Positions 18,803-28,277 of a stretch of 64,000 bases of DNA are shown here, piece after piece. The DNA is taken from contig NZ_CP048115.1 of NCBI RefSeq assembly GCF_010093045.1, positions 3,348,001 to 3,412,000 of the forward strand. Reading direction: 5' to 3'. Position 1 is the first letter of the stretch. Every line of letters starts with the position of its first letter. The translations under genes were made by a program, and so were the position numbers. This stretch comes from Mucilaginibacter sp. 14171R-50 (GTDB lineage Bacteria > Bacteroidota > Bacteroidia > Sphingobacteriales > Sphingobacteriaceae). The notes beneath the pieces are model-generated. The model ran no database searches, was not told the DNA's origin, and saw nothing but the letters and a program-made list of their open reading frames with translations.

Positions 18803-19371
18803 TGTATTAACCCTTACTTGACAACCGTTCAAGTAACTCTGTAATGGCCGTTCACTTCGCTAACGGATACTGTTACACAAATGTATTTCTAATTCCACGG
18901 TTAACGCTTTATTGATACGGGTGTAGTGTAGTGGCTGTGTATGTTAAATATAGCCGGATATATTTAATAGCTATATATCTTATTGATAATATTATCCATC
19001 TTTTTATAGGTTTTATCCATTTTTAATTTTGGCACCGCCCTATACATTTACAATACCAATTGTAAAGTTTAAACCCTGATAAGCATGAACGAAAATTACG
19101 CTGCATTACAAGCCAACAAGTGCTGTATTCGTACGGGCAATATACTTAGGTTATAATTGCCTGAAAATCTATCATACCTGCAACGATAAATGATAATATA
19201 GGCTATCATTTTAAAAAGCAGGGAAACATAACACTGACATTCGGGGTGAATGATTTAGTAGTTAACAAAAATAACTGCAGGGACATACCTATGCTTACAC
19301 AGCAGCCCAAAATGCTTATACGGTAACTAATACGAACCAATTAACACGATAATATATATGAACCTAATTTT
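18803..19371 (+). promoter_or_regulatory. Control region upstream of susC2
   Basis: A long gene-free stretch between the terminator of the first locus and susC2. It contains the AraC-type operator candidate (18984-19024) and an inverted repeat TTTACAAT / ATTGTAAA with a 4-base spacer at 19047-19066. The operator ends about 350 bases before the susC2 start, so the transcript may have a long untranslated leader. A 23-codon frame at 19085-19156 has no supporting evidence as a gene. Confidence 0.65.
18984..19024 (+). promoter_or_regulatory. Probable AraC-type operator, copy 1 (before susC2)
   Basis: TTATCCAT occurs at 18992-18999 and again at 19013-19020, exactly 21 bp apart, the two-turn spacing of AraC-family direct-repeat sites. 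The first copy sits in the 17-base block TGATAATATTATCCATC (18984-19000), which contains the palindrome GATAATATTATC. The same block and spacing recur at 28105-28145, next to the AraC-type gene. Confidence 0.75.
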
Positions 19372-22300
19372 ATGAAGCTAAACTTTACATACAGTGAAAT
19401 ACCTGCAAAAAGCAATAATCGTTATGCCGGTATGCCGGTAACGGGGCTGGCAATGCTGCTGTTGCTGATGTTGGTATTTAGTAATGCCTGGTCACAATCA
19501 AAAATTACCGTAACGGGTAAGGTTACTGATACCCTTGGTATTAAATTACCTGGTGCCAGTATTGTTGCAGAAGGTATAAAAAATGTTGCGACATCCGCCG
19601 ATGAGAACGGCCGTTTTGTTTTAGACGTAACGCCTGGAACAGTGCTCCGTATTTCTTTTGTCGGCTTCGTTGCGCAGCAGGTAACCGTAACGTCCGAAAA
19701 CAGATCGCTTACGATTGTTCTTAAGGAGCAGAAACTAATAACCGACGAGGTAGTTATTACAGCCTTTGGTAAAAAAGAACGAAAGGAGGCTATTGTAGGC
19801 TCGGTTACTTCTGTTAAGCCTGCCGAACTTAAAATACCGGCGAGTAACCTCACCAGCGCCTTAGCTGGCCAGGCTGCAGGCGTTATCGCGTATCAGCCCA
19901 GCGGGCAACCAGGGCAGGATAACGCGCAGTTTTTCATAAGGGGGGTAACAACCTTTGGTTATAAACGCGACCCACTTATATTGATTGATAACGTGGAACT
20001 GTCGGCCAATGACCTTGCACGACTTAATGTTGATGATATAGCAAGTTTTTCGATCCTGAAAGATGCCAGCGCTACAGCTTTATATGGTGCGCGGGGCGCA
20101 AACGGTGTTATTTTGGTAAGCACAAAAGAGGGGAAAGAGGGGCCTGTAAATGTCAGCTTCAGGTCTGAATATTCCACCTCGCAGTCAACCCAAACACTTA
20201 ATTTGGTTGATCCAATACAATACATGACCTTGTATAACGAGGCATCGTTAACCCGAGACCCGCGGTTGCCGCTGCCTTTTACCCAAACTGATATTAACGG
20301 GGTTAAGGCTACGCTGGACAAAGCCCCCGGATACAACCCGTATTTGTACCCGGCGGTAGACTGGCTGGGCCTGTTGTTTAAAAAACGGGCCAGCACACAA
20401 CGTAATAATCTTAATATAAGCGGTGGTGGTAAGGCCGCGCGCTATTATATAGCCGGTGCTTATAATTTGGACAACGGTGTTTTAAACGAAGATATCCGCA
20501 ACAACAATAATAACAATGTTAAATTCAGGAACTATCAGTTACGTGCCAATGTTAATGTTAACGTAACGCCTACTACCGAAGTGGTTGTCAGGTTGTCCGG
20601 GCTGTTTAACGAGTATAATGGCCCCGTTACAACCGATGGTTCTTTCGCTTCTGATTTATACAATGTAGCGATACACACCAGCCCTGTGCTATTTCCGGCT
20701 TATTTTGAGCCCGATGCGGCTAATGCCAACGCCCAGCATATTTTGTTTGGTAACGTAGCTACTGCAACCTCAAACAATGATAACAGCGTGCTTTATAACA
20801 ATCCTTACGCTAATTTATTACGGGGACATAAAAATTCGTCAGAATCGAGGATGTCTGCTCAATTTGAACTCAATCAGGACCTAAGGTTCATTACCGATGG
20901 ATTGAAGTTTAAAAGCATCTTTAGCACAAACCGCTATTCGTATTTTCAGTCGCAACTTGCTTACAACCCTTTTTATTATTCAATTGACAAAACAAGCGAG
21001 GACTATAAACTTAACTGGATAAATAATCAACCGGCAGCATCAGGCCGTTCAGGAGCAACTGAATATCTGCAGTATAACCGCAGCGAGCCTAACGCCAACA
21101 CATTTATGTATCTGCAAACCGCTTTAGAATATAATAAGGCATTTGGCGATCATAACATCAGTTCAACACTTATTGGTACTGCCCAGCAAACGGTATATTC
21201 AAGCGCCATTGACCCACGTACCAATACTACCACATTACAATATTCGCTTCCTTATCGTAACTTGGGGTTGGCCGGCCGTTTAACATATTCGTATAAGAGC
21301 AAGTATTTTACTGAATTAAATTTTGGGCTAAACGGTTCCGAAAGATTTAATGTTCAGCACAGGTATGGTTTTTTCCCAACTATCGGTGCCTCCTGGGTGG
21401 CATCAAACGAATCGTTTTGGAATGTTAGCTTTGTCGACAGGCTTAAAATACGTGCTAGCTACGGTTTAGTGGGTAACGACGCTATAGGCTCACAAAGGTT
21501 TTTCTACCAATCGGACGTGTTGCTGAACGATGGCGGAAACTATGCCCAGTTTGGTATAAACAATCAATACGAACGCAAAGGGGTAGTAATACGGAATTAT
21601 GAAAATCCTAATGTTACCTGGGAAACATCACGGCAAACCAATATTGCAATAGAAGCAACGCTGTTTAGGAACTTTAATATCATTGCAGAGTTTTACAAAA
21701 ACCACCGCTATGATATTTTGCAAAGCCTTGATGGCACGCGTATTCCGTCATCAGAAGGTTTAGAGGCAGGTATCAGTTCTAACCTGGGTAAAGTTAATTC
21801 GAAAGGGGTGGATCTATCGCTTGACTATAAGCAGATATTCAGCAAGGACCTGTCGGCATCAATCAGGGGCAACTTTACTTACTCAACCAATAAGTACGAA
21901 TATCTGCTTGAGCCTAACTACGCTGAATCATGGAGGCATTTTATCGGCCAGCCAATAAGTCGCGGATATGGTTACATTGCCGAGCGTCTATTTGTTGACG
22001 ATCAGGAAGCGCGCAATTCCCCAACACAGATATTTGATGCCAGCAGCAGTTCGGCCAATTTACCACGCGGCGGTGATATTAAGTACCGGGATTTAAATAA
22101 CGATGGTAAAATAGATTACCTCGACCAGGCGTTTATCGGTTACCCGACGACGCCCGAAATTGTTTATGGTTTCGGTTTCTCAACTGTTTATAAAGGGTTT
22201 GATATATCCGCCTTCTTTCAGGGGCAAGCCAGGGTATCATTCTTTATCAACCCAAATAAGGTGAGCCCGTTCATACCAAGCGACGAGGCTTACATATACG

Positions 22301-22659
22301 GTAATACCCAGGTGCTTTCTGATTTTGCAAACGACCACTGGTCTGAAGAAAATCAAAATCTTTACGCGCTTTACCCCAGGTTGGGTACCACGCGCAACTC
22401 GGTAACCAACAACCTGCAGCCAAGTACATGGTGGCTTAGGGATGGTAGCTTTATGAGGCTTAAACAGGCCGAGATTGGGTACACACTGCCATCTCGATTA
22501 TCAAAATCAATGAAACTTAAAAGTTTGCGCATCTATTTTAATGGCTTAAACCTGTTAACCTGGAGCCCTTTCAAGATGTGGGATCCGGAACTTGGAGGGA
22601 ACGGGTTTGCGTATCCGATACAAAAAGTATTTAACCTGGGTATTTTAGCCAATTTATAA
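19372..22659 (+). CDS. SusC-like TonB-dependent outer membrane transporter (second locus)
   Basis: A 1095-residue SusC/RagA-type receptor. The N-terminus is long: about 24 residues precede the hydrophobic core of the signal peptide, which ends at NAWSQ (about 42). A carboxypeptidase-regulatory-like domain follows (about 44-125, ITVTGKVTDTLGIKLPGAS), then the plug with VVITAFGKKERKEAIVGSV and SFSILKDASATALYGARGANGVI. The remainder is the barrel, ending KVFNLGILANL. It is the start of a second Sus-like operon (susC2-susD2-two DUF5000 lipoproteins). The sequence is clearly diverged from the SusC of the first locus and the accompanying binding proteins differ, so it probably takes another glycan. 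Confidence 0.95.
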   Translation: MKLNFTYSEIPAKSNNRYAGMPVTGLAMLLLLMLVFSNAWSQSKITVTGKVTDTLGIKLPGASIVAEGIKNVATSADENGRFVLDVTPGTVLRISFVGFVAQQVTVTSENRSLTIVLKEQKLITDEVVITAFGKKERKEAIVGSVTSVKPAELKIPASNLTSALAGQAAGVIAYQPSGQPGQDNAQFFIRGVTTFGYKRDPLILIDNVELSANDLARLNVDDIASFSILKDASATALYGARGANGVILVSTKEGKEGPVNVSFRSEYSTSQSTQTLNLVDPIQYMTLYNEASLTRDPRLPLPFTQTDINGVKATLDKAPGYNPYLYPAVDWLGLLFKKRASTQRNNLNISGGGKAARYYIAGAYNLDNGVLNEDIRNNNNNNVKFRNYQLRANVNVNVTPTTEVVVRLSGLFNEYNGPVTTDGSFASDLYNVAIHTSPVLFPAYFEPDAANANAQHILFGNVATATSNNDNSVLYNNPYANLLRGHKNSSESRMSAQFELNQDLRFITDGLKFKSIFSTNRYSYFQSQLAYNPFYYSIDKTSEDYKLNWINNQPAASGRSGATEYLQYNRSEPNANTFMYLQTALEYNKAFGDHNISSTLIGTAQQTVYSSAIDPRTNTTTLQYSLPYRNLGLAGRLTYSYKSKYFTELNFGLNGSERFNVQHRYGFFPTIGASWVASNESFWNVSFVDRLKIRASYGLVGNDAIGSQRFFYQSDVLLNDGGNYAQFGINNQYERKGVVIRNYENPNVTWETSRQTNIAIEATLFRNFNIIAEFYKNHRYDILQSLDGTRIPSSEGLEAGISSNLGKVNSKGVDLSLDYKQIFSKDLSASIRGNFTYSTNKYEYLLEPNYAESWRHFIGQPISRGYGYIAERLFVDDQEARNSPTQIFDASSSSANLPRGGDIKYRDLNNDGKIDYLDQAFIGYPTTPEIVYGFGFSTVYKGFDISAFFQGQARVSFFINPNKVSPFIPSDEAYIYGNTQVLSDFANDHWSEENQNLYALYPRLGTTRNSVTNNLQPSTWWLRDGSFMRLKQAEIGYTLPSRLSKSMKLKSLRIYFNGLNLLTWSPFKMWDPELGGNGFAYPIQKVFNLGILANL

Positions 22660-22677
22660 CGATTAAAGGTAACCGAT

Positions 22678-24594
22678 ATGAGATCATATATTAAAATAAT
22701 TGCACTGACCATGGTTTGTTTACTGGGCCAGTCGTGCAAAAAGTATCTGGACATAGTACCTGATAACGTAGCTACACTTGATTACACTTTCAGGAACCGT
22801 AACGAAACCGAGGATTATCTTTTTACCTGCTACTCAACTATGCAGCACCTGAACGAGGTGGTAAAAAGCCCGGGGTTTGTTTACTCTACAGAAATTGTTT
22901 ACACCAACCCCACAGATTTTCATTTTTTTGAAGAATCGGGCTTTAACCTGCCCAAGGGTTTACAAACAGCCTCGGGCCCAAGCCTTAACTATTGGGATGG
23001 TGACGGCGGTCATGGCATACCCGCTATTTATCAGGCCATCAGGCGGTGCAATATTATGCTTGAAAATATCGATAAACCCATTGATCTTAGCGAAAGCGAA
23101 AAGAAGAGGTGGATTGCCGAAACAAAATTCCTGAAAGCATTTTACCATTATTATCTGATAAGGATGTACGGGCCTATCGTATTGATAAAGGATAACAATC
23201 CCATTGATGCTTCAGCCGACGCCATAAAACGTAAAAGATCATCGGTAGATGAGGGATTCAGTTACGTACTATCCTTAATGGATGAAGCGATACCAGATTT
23301 ACCAGCGGCTATTGAAAACCAAACGCTTGAGTACGGGCGCATAACAAAATTTATAGCCATGGCCTTTAAAGCCGAGATTATGGCTACACAGGCAAGCCCG
23401 TTGTTTAACGGCAATCCCGACTATGCCGGATTTAAAGATAAAGATGGGAAAAACCTGTTCTCGACAACATACGATGAGACCTTGTGGAAAAAAGCGGCGA
23501 ATGCCTGTAAAGAAGCCATAATGGAATGCGAAGCGCAAGGCCTGCAATTATACAACAAAGTACCGGCGGCAAGCGTAGGTAACGTTTCTGATAAAATGAA
23601 GGAGGTGCTTAAATTACAAGGCCTTATTACGGATAGATGGGAACAGAATCCCGAACTGATATGGGCATTAAACTATGGTTTCCCGTATCAAAACTTTACG
23701 GTGCCGAGATTTACGAGCGCGGCCACCGGCCTGGCGTCGTCTGCGCCTTCAAACTTTTCCGTTCCGATCGGTACAACTGACCTGTATTATACGGATAACG
23801 GCGTACCAATTAATGAAGATAAAACCTGGGATTATAGTAACAGGTATAACCTGCAGGTAGCCGGCGATGCCGATGCATCTTACATCAAATCGGGTTACAC
23901 TACGGTTAAGTTGCATTTTCGTCGCGAGAGAAGGTTTTATGCTAATATAGGATTTGATGGTGGGGTGTGGTTTGGCAATGGGAAAATAAACGAAAGCGAC
24001 GCTTATTACATCCAGGCGCGCGGCCCCGAAGCACTTGCGGGACCTAAAAGTTTATATGCTACCAATGCTACGGCCTACTGGCCAAAAAAGCTGGCCAACT
24101 ACCTTACTGTTTACGACAATGTATTCACTACGGCTGATTATAAATTACCGTTGATACGCCTGGCGGGGCTGTACCTGCTGTATGCCGAAACTTTAAACGA
24201 GGCCGAAGGGCCTTCGGCGGAGGTTTATACTTATATTGATAAAGTGCGCGCAAGGGCCGGGCTGAAAGGAGTGCAGGAAGCTTGGTCGTTGTATGCAAAA
24301 AACGCTGCAAAGCCTAACAGCAAGGATGGATTGCGTCAAATAATTCATCAGGAACGCAGGATTGAGCTTTGCTTTGAAGGCCAGAGTGGATGGGATTTAC
24401 GGAGATGGAAAGAGTTGCAGGATGTTTTAAGCAAACCTGTACAGGGCTGGAATATTTATGAATCGAACCCGGTTAATTTTTATCGACCGCAAACGGTTTA
24501 TCAACCCGTTTTTAGCATACGCGATTACTTATGGCCTATTAGTACCAACAGTATTATTATAAACGATAATCTTACACAAAACCCTTACTGGTAG
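22678..24594 (+). CDS. SusD-like outer membrane lipoprotein (second locus)
   Basis: A 638-residue RagB/SusD-family lipoprotein with a GQSC lipobox (Cys20) followed by KKYLD, the classical start of this family. AETKFLKAFYHYYLIRMYGPIVL near residues 145-167 is the SusD helical signature. The C-terminal part has LPLIRLAGLYLLYAETLNEAEG, a helix with KVRARAG, and the QERRIELCFEGQSGWDLRRWKEL block. It is about 100 residues longer than the SusD of the first locus. It is 18 bases after susC2 and forms the lid of that transporter. Confidence 0.94.
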   Translation: MRSYIKIIALTMVCLLGQSCKKYLDIVPDNVATLDYTFRNRNETEDYLFTCYSTMQHLNEVVKSPGFVYSTEIVYTNPTDFHFFEESGFNLPKGLQTASGPSLNYWDGDGGHGIPAIYQAIRRCNIMLENIDKPIDLSESEKKRWIAETKFLKAFYHYYLIRMYGPIVLIKDNNPIDASADAIKRKRSSVDEGFSYVLSLMDEAIPDLPAAIENQTLEYGRITKFIAMAFKAEIMATQASPLFNGNPDYAGFKDKDGKNLFSTTYDETLWKKAANACKEAIMECEAQGLQLYNKVPAASVGNVSDKMKEVLKLQGLITDRWEQNPELIWALNYGFPYQNFTVPRFTSAATGLASSAPSNFSVPIGTTDLYYTDNGVPINEDKTWDYSNRYNLQVAGDADASYIKSGYTTVKLHFRRERRFYANIGFDGGVWFGNGKINESDAYYIQARGPEALAGPKSLYATNATAYWPKKLANYLTVYDNVFTTADYKLPLIRLAGLYLLYAETLNEAEGPSAEVYTYIDKVRARAGLKGVQEAWSLYAKNAAKPNSKDGLRQIIHQERRIELCFEGQSGWDLRRWKELQDVLSKPVQGWNIYESNPVNFYRPQTVYQPVFSIRDYLWPISTNSIIINDNLTQNPYW

Positions 24595-24627
24595 GATAAC
24601 ATATCCGGTAAAACAAAATTGAATTAT

Positions 24628-25857
24628 ATGAAGAATATAAATAAACTAAGGGGCATAGCTTTCGTAAGCATAATAGCAGGGATGCTTATCATGCTTGGCC
24701 TCTCGTGTAAAAAAAGCGAGCCTAACATTGGTGTGATATCTGACGATAAAACCAAACCGGGCATTGTTACCGATGTACATGTAGATAACCTGAATGGTAG
24801 TGCCCGTATAACCTATAAACTGCCGAATTCAAAGAACCTGTTGTACGTTTTGGCAAGCTATAAAATAAACGACACCCGTACCCGCGAAACAAAGGCCAGC
24901 TACTATGTAGATACCATTGTAGCAGATGGTTTTGCCCGTGCCCAGGAGTATGAGGTTACCCTGTATGCAGTTAGTCGTGCCAACGTTAAGTCAGATCCTG
25001 TTGTAGTAAAGGTTAACCCGCTAACGCCAAATTATCAACGCATAAATACAAGCATTGATATCACCGCTGATTTTGGCGGCGCTAATTTTTATACACTTAA
25101 TCCCGATAAGGCGCCCATAGCTGTACACGTTATAGCTTATGACGAAGCAGCAAAAAAATACATAGAAGAGATGCCGCAATACATAAGTACCGATACGGTT
25201 AATTTTTCGGTGCGTGGCTATGATGCCACAGAAAGAAAGTTTGGAGTGTATACAACCGACAGGTTTGGAAACATGTCTGATACTATATATAAAACCCTTA
25301 CGCCGCTTTTCGAGACCATGCTCGACAAAAGCAAGTTTTCGGTATACCGCCAGCCAAGCGACAGCCCTATTGGTTATGGCTGGGAACTGCAGTATTTTTT
25401 TGACGGCAATACCGGCGAACCCGGGTGGCACACGTTATCGGCTCCGCGTATGCAGTGTACATTTAAATTGGGTGTAAATGCTAAGCTTAGCCGCTTTGTG
25501 CTTTGGGAAAGGATAAATGGCGGCGTGTACGCTTATCAAAATATCAAGAAAATGACCTTATGGGGCACAGATAAAGATAACCCGGCCGATGCAGAACTGC
25601 CCAAAAATTCGGCACCAGGCACTGTGGTAGGCGATTGGGTAAATATGGGTAATTTCGTATTCCCTAACCCGCCCTCGGGTTTACCGCCTAATCAGGCAAA
25701 CGCTGCCGACCAGAAGTTCGTGTCTGAAGGGGTTAATTTTAAGATACCAATATCGGCACCGGCTACCAAATACATCAGGTTTATGTGTACCGAAACCTGG
25801 GGCGGGCTTGATTATGTAAATGCTCTCGAAATATCCTTATACGGTAACCCATTGTAG
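24628..25857 (+). CDS. SusE-position lipoprotein with DUF4959-like and C-terminal DUF5000 (discoidin-like) domains
   Basis: A 409-residue lipoprotein. I chose the ATG at 24628; a TTG three codons earlier is less likely. The lipobox is GLSC followed by KKSEPN. Residues about 35-130 resemble a DUF4959 Fn3-like domain (PGIVTDVHVDNLNGSARITYKLP). The middle resembles DUF5126. The C-terminal 150 residues (SPIGYGWELQYFFDGN ... TKYIRFMCTETWGG) match the DUF5000/F5-8 discoidin-like fold, probably carbohydrate-binding. It occupies the SusE position after susD2. The next gene has a related C-terminal domain, so the two are paralogous in part. Ligand unknown; family names are from memory of similar proteins. 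Confidence 0.82.
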   Translation: MKNINKLRGIAFVSIIAGMLIMLGLSCKKSEPNIGVISDDKTKPGIVTDVHVDNLNGSARITYKLPNSKNLLYVLASYKINDTRTRETKASYYVDTIVADGFARAQEYEVTLYAVSRANVKSDPVVVKVNPLTPNYQRINTSIDITADFGGANFYTLNPDKAPIAVHVIAYDEAAKKYIEEMPQYISTDTVNFSVRGYDATERKFGVYTTDRFGNMSDTIYKTLTPLFETMLDKSKFSVYRQPSDSPIGYGWELQYFFDGNTGEPGWHTLSAPRMQCTFKLGVNAKLSRFVLWERINGGVYAYQNIKKMTLWGTDKDNPADAELPKNSAPGTVVGDWVNMGNFVFPNPPSGLPPNQANAADQKFVSEGVNFKIPISAPATKYIRFMCTETWGGLDYVNALEISLYGNPL

Positions 25858-25871
25858 TAACAAGTATCAAA

Positions 25872-27086
25872 ATGAAACAACCAAATAATATTATCATAGT
25901 TCTGTTCATGGGCCTCGCTTTGATGGGCTGTAAAAGGTACGATCAGGATTATAAATCCGATTTTCTTAAAAATAAAGAGAATGTGTATCCCGGGCTGGCG
26001 TCAAATCTGCATTATTATCCCGGTAATTTACGCGTAGAACTGGTGTGGCACCCAAGTCCTGATCCTACCATATCTAATTACGTGGTAAAATGGAATAACG
26101 GTATGGATTCAACAATAGTGCCGGCAACTACCCAAAACCCTGCTGACAGTATCAGTGTGGTTATCCCCAACTTAAAGGAATATGTATATAGCTTTAAGCT
26201 GATAGCTAAGGATAAGGATGGAAATTCGTCAATAGGTCAATCTATTGATAATGTAAGGGTGTATGGTAATGCCTTTGCCGCAAACCTTTCAAACAGGCCG
26301 CCTGATCCTGCTAAACCCTACGTTTACAACAATGATGGGTCGGTATCAATCAACTTTATTAAAGCCGATAGCAATAATGTTAGCACTGTTATAAAATATA
26401 CCGATAATACGGGCGCCGCCCGGCAGAAAACGGTTGCCGCAAAAGACAATTCCGTAATGATCAGCGACCTTAAATTCGGTACGCCCATAACATATCAGTC
26501 GACTTACGTTCCTGTAAAAAACGCCATCGATGATTTTTTTGTGCCGGATGCGGATGATTTTCCTATCATTTATGAAATTGCTGAAGTTAACAAGAGTAAA
26601 ATGACAGCTGTCCATCTGCCGTCAGATGTAAGCTCGGCTTATGGCTGGGAACTGCCATATCTATGGGATAAAAGTACCAACGAGCCCGGCTTTCATACCC
26701 CGGGTCAAAACTTCCCCATCTGGTTTACCATAGATCTGGGTAACCCTACTGAACTGGCAAGGTTAAAACTTTGGCAAAGAACTTCGGGTTTGTACAACTA
26801 CGGCAACCCAAAGGTTTTTGAAATATGGGGCACAAACAATCCGAACAGTAACGGCGACTATAGCGGATGGACAAAGCTTGCCAGTTTCACTTCTGTAAAG
26901 CCGTCGGGGTTGCCAACCGGGCAAAATTCGACTGAAGATGCGAATTTTGCGGCACAGGGCGAATCGTTTACTTTTCCGCCGGGAGGTGCGCCGGTGAGGT
27001 ATATAAGGTTTAAAATATTCCAAACCTGGGGTAATACAAATTACTTTCACGCGCTCGAAATAACACTGTTTGCACCTGTTAAGTAA
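25872..27086 (+). CDS. SusF-position lipoprotein with DUF4998-like and C-terminal DUF5000 (discoidin-like) domains
   Basis: A 404-residue lipoprotein with a MGC lipobox (Cys20). Residues about 37-130 look like the DUF4998 Fn3-like domain (YPGNLRVELVWHPSPDPTISNYVVKWNNG). The C-terminal 150 residues (SSAYGWELPYLWDKSTNEPGFHTPG ... ARLKLWQRTSG ... VRYIRFKIFQTWGNT) are related to the C-terminus of the preceding protein: both share YGWEL, EPG-HT, a WGT block and a YIRF-TWG end. It is 14 bases after its neighbour and is the last gene before a bidirectional terminator. Probable role: surface binding of the glycan handled by susC2/susD2. Confidence 0.82.
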   Translation: MKQPNNIIIVLFMGLALMGCKRYDQDYKSDFLKNKENVYPGLASNLHYYPGNLRVELVWHPSPDPTISNYVVKWNNGMDSTIVPATTQNPADSISVVIPNLKEYVYSFKLIAKDKDGNSSIGQSIDNVRVYGNAFAANLSNRPPDPAKPYVYNNDGSVSINFIKADSNNVSTVIKYTDNTGAARQKTVAAKDNSVMISDLKFGTPITYQSTYVPVKNAIDDFFVPDADDFPIIYEIAEVNKSKMTAVHLPSDVSSAYGWELPYLWDKSTNEPGFHTPGQNFPIWFTIDLGNPTELARLKLWQRTSGLYNYGNPKVFEIWGTNNPNSNGDYSGWTKLASFTSVKPSGLPTGQNSTEDANFAAQGESFTFPPGGAPVRYIRFKIFQTWGNTNYFHALEITLFAPVK

Positions 27087-27104
27087 TTGAATATTTTATT
27101 ATAC

Positions 27105-27135
27105 AAAAGCCCGCCGGTAATACGCGGGCTTTTTT
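27105..27135. terminator. Bidirectional terminator between convergent genes
   Basis: AAAAGCCCGC at 27105-27114 pairs with GCGGGCTTTT at 27124-27133, a 10 bp stem with a 9-base loop and T runs on both strands. It serves the second Sus operon and the convergent AraC-type gene that ends at 27137. Confidence 0.9.
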
Positions 27136-27136
27136 G

Positions 27137-28033
27137 TTATCGCTTATGTGTTTTACGGTATTTAGAGGGCGATATACCGATAAGCTTTGAAAATAATCTC
27201 GAAAAATAATAAGGATCATCAAAACCAATATCAGCGCAGATCTCTTTTATACTTCGATCGGTAAAATACAGGTACTGGCAAGATGTCTGTATTTTTAGCA
27301 AATTGAAATAATTGATAGGCGAGGTACCTGTTTTTTGTTTAAACAACCGCAGGTAATGTGATGCTGATATACCTTGCTGCCTGGCTAACTGCTCAACCTC
27401 CACTTTCGCGCTCAAGTGCTTTTTCATGTACGCGATGGAGTTACTCACAAAATCGTTATCATAATCAACAGGGTTAGTTTGTTTGTAATAAACTAACGAC
27501 GAAATAAAGTGCAGCAAGTTGATATTTACGATCTCCATTTCCTTTTCGTGGTAACTGTGTTCAAGCACCGTGTAAATCTGTTCATATAATTTTATCCGGC
27601 TGGCATCGTAAGGCACCGGCTGTACAACCGGCAAGTTGTTCTCTAACGATCGGTTGTAGATAAGCCCGGCATTCGGGCCGCTAAAGTGTACCCAATAAAT
27701 ACTCCATGGGTTTGTTTCAGAACTTTTGTAACGGTGCGCCACATTATGGGGAATAATAAAAAAGGTGTTGGGCTTAAGATTGTGTTCATATCCGTTTAAA
27801 TAAACATGGCCTTCACCATCAATGCAATAAAGTAAAATATACTCGTTACTGCCATTGCGCCGTTCGCGGTCGTGATACGCAGCTTTAGGATAATAGCCTA
27901 TAGCCGTAAGGTAAAAATCCTTTATTAAAGCGTTGCTTGTTATTGCCCGTTTTATATTTGGTGGCAAAACAATCATTCTTTGGCCAATAAAGCCTTCCTT
28001 TATACGCTTCTTAGGTTCGGCGAGGGTACTCAT
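27137..28033 (-). CDS. AraC-family transcriptional regulator of the second locus
   Basis: A 298-residue AraC/XylS-type activator. The ATG at 28033 (MSTLAEPKKRIKEGF) gives the usual start for cupin-type family members; the frame stays open to 28096 but those 21 residues are unlikely. Residues about 35-165 form the cupin-like effector domain (EYILLYCIDGEGHVYLNG ... FFIIPHNVAHRYKS ... YWVHFSG). The two C-terminal helix-turn-helix units include LARQQGISASHYLRLFKQKTGTSPI and the signature IKEICADIGFDDPYYFSRLFSKLIGISPSKYR. It lies between the two halves of the second locus. A direct-repeat site just upstream of it matches one upstream of susC2, which supports control of both units. Confidence 0.92.
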   Translation of the reverse strand: MSTLAEPKKRIKEGFIGQRMIVLPPNIKRAITSNALIKDFYLTAIGYYPKAAYHDRERRNGSNEYILLYCIDGEGHVYLNGYEHNLKPNTFFIIPHNVAHRYKSSETNPWSIYWVHFSGPNAGLIYNRSLENNLPVVQPVPYDASRIKLYEQIYTVLEHSYHEKEMEIVNINLLHFISSLVYYKQTNPVDYDNDFVSNSIAYMKKHLSAKVEVEQLARQQGISASHYLRLFKQKTGTSPINYFNLLKIQTSCQYLYFTDRSIKEICADIGFDDPYYFSRLFSKLIGISPSKYRKTHKR

Positions 28034-28104
28034 AAGCGAACAGTTTACGGTTGCTAAGTTATTAATTAAAAGAGAGCGTAATAATATTTTTGGCATTTGT
28101 TAAA

Positions 28105-28145
28105 TGATAATATTATCCATCAAAATTTAAAGTTTATCCATTTTT
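28105..28145 (+). promoter_or_regulatory. Probable AraC-type operator, copy 2 (between araC-like gene and galM)
   Basis: TGATAATATTATCCATC at 28105-28121 is identical over 17 bases to the block at 18984-19000. TTATCCAT at 28113-28120 is repeated at 28134-28141, again 21 bp apart. It has the same orientation relative to galM as copy 1 has to susC2, so it probably activates the galM operon. It could also mediate autoregulation of the divergent regulator gene. Confidence 0.78.
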
Positions 28146-28277
28146 TTTAACGGCAATTCATGGTAGGTTTACCAAAACCAATAGCGGGGAATATCCAAAC
28201 CCCATCTGCCTGCTTACACGCTGAGATGATAACATGGTTGTTTAATTGTTAAGTATTGAAAACACTACGGATATATT

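Noticed and set aside
19085..19156. 23-codon frame upstream of susC2, possible leader peptide
   Set aside because: There is no ribosome site, no attenuator-like hairpin pair and no codon bias to suggest a leader peptide.
18743..19371. Possible tRNA or riboswitch in the long spacer before susC2
   Set aside because: No cloverleaf, no conserved aptamer motif; only the AraC-type repeats and one inverted repeat are supportable.
19959..20396. 145-codon open frame on the minus strand
   Set aside because: It is antisense to the well-supported SusC2 plug region and shows no protein-like features.
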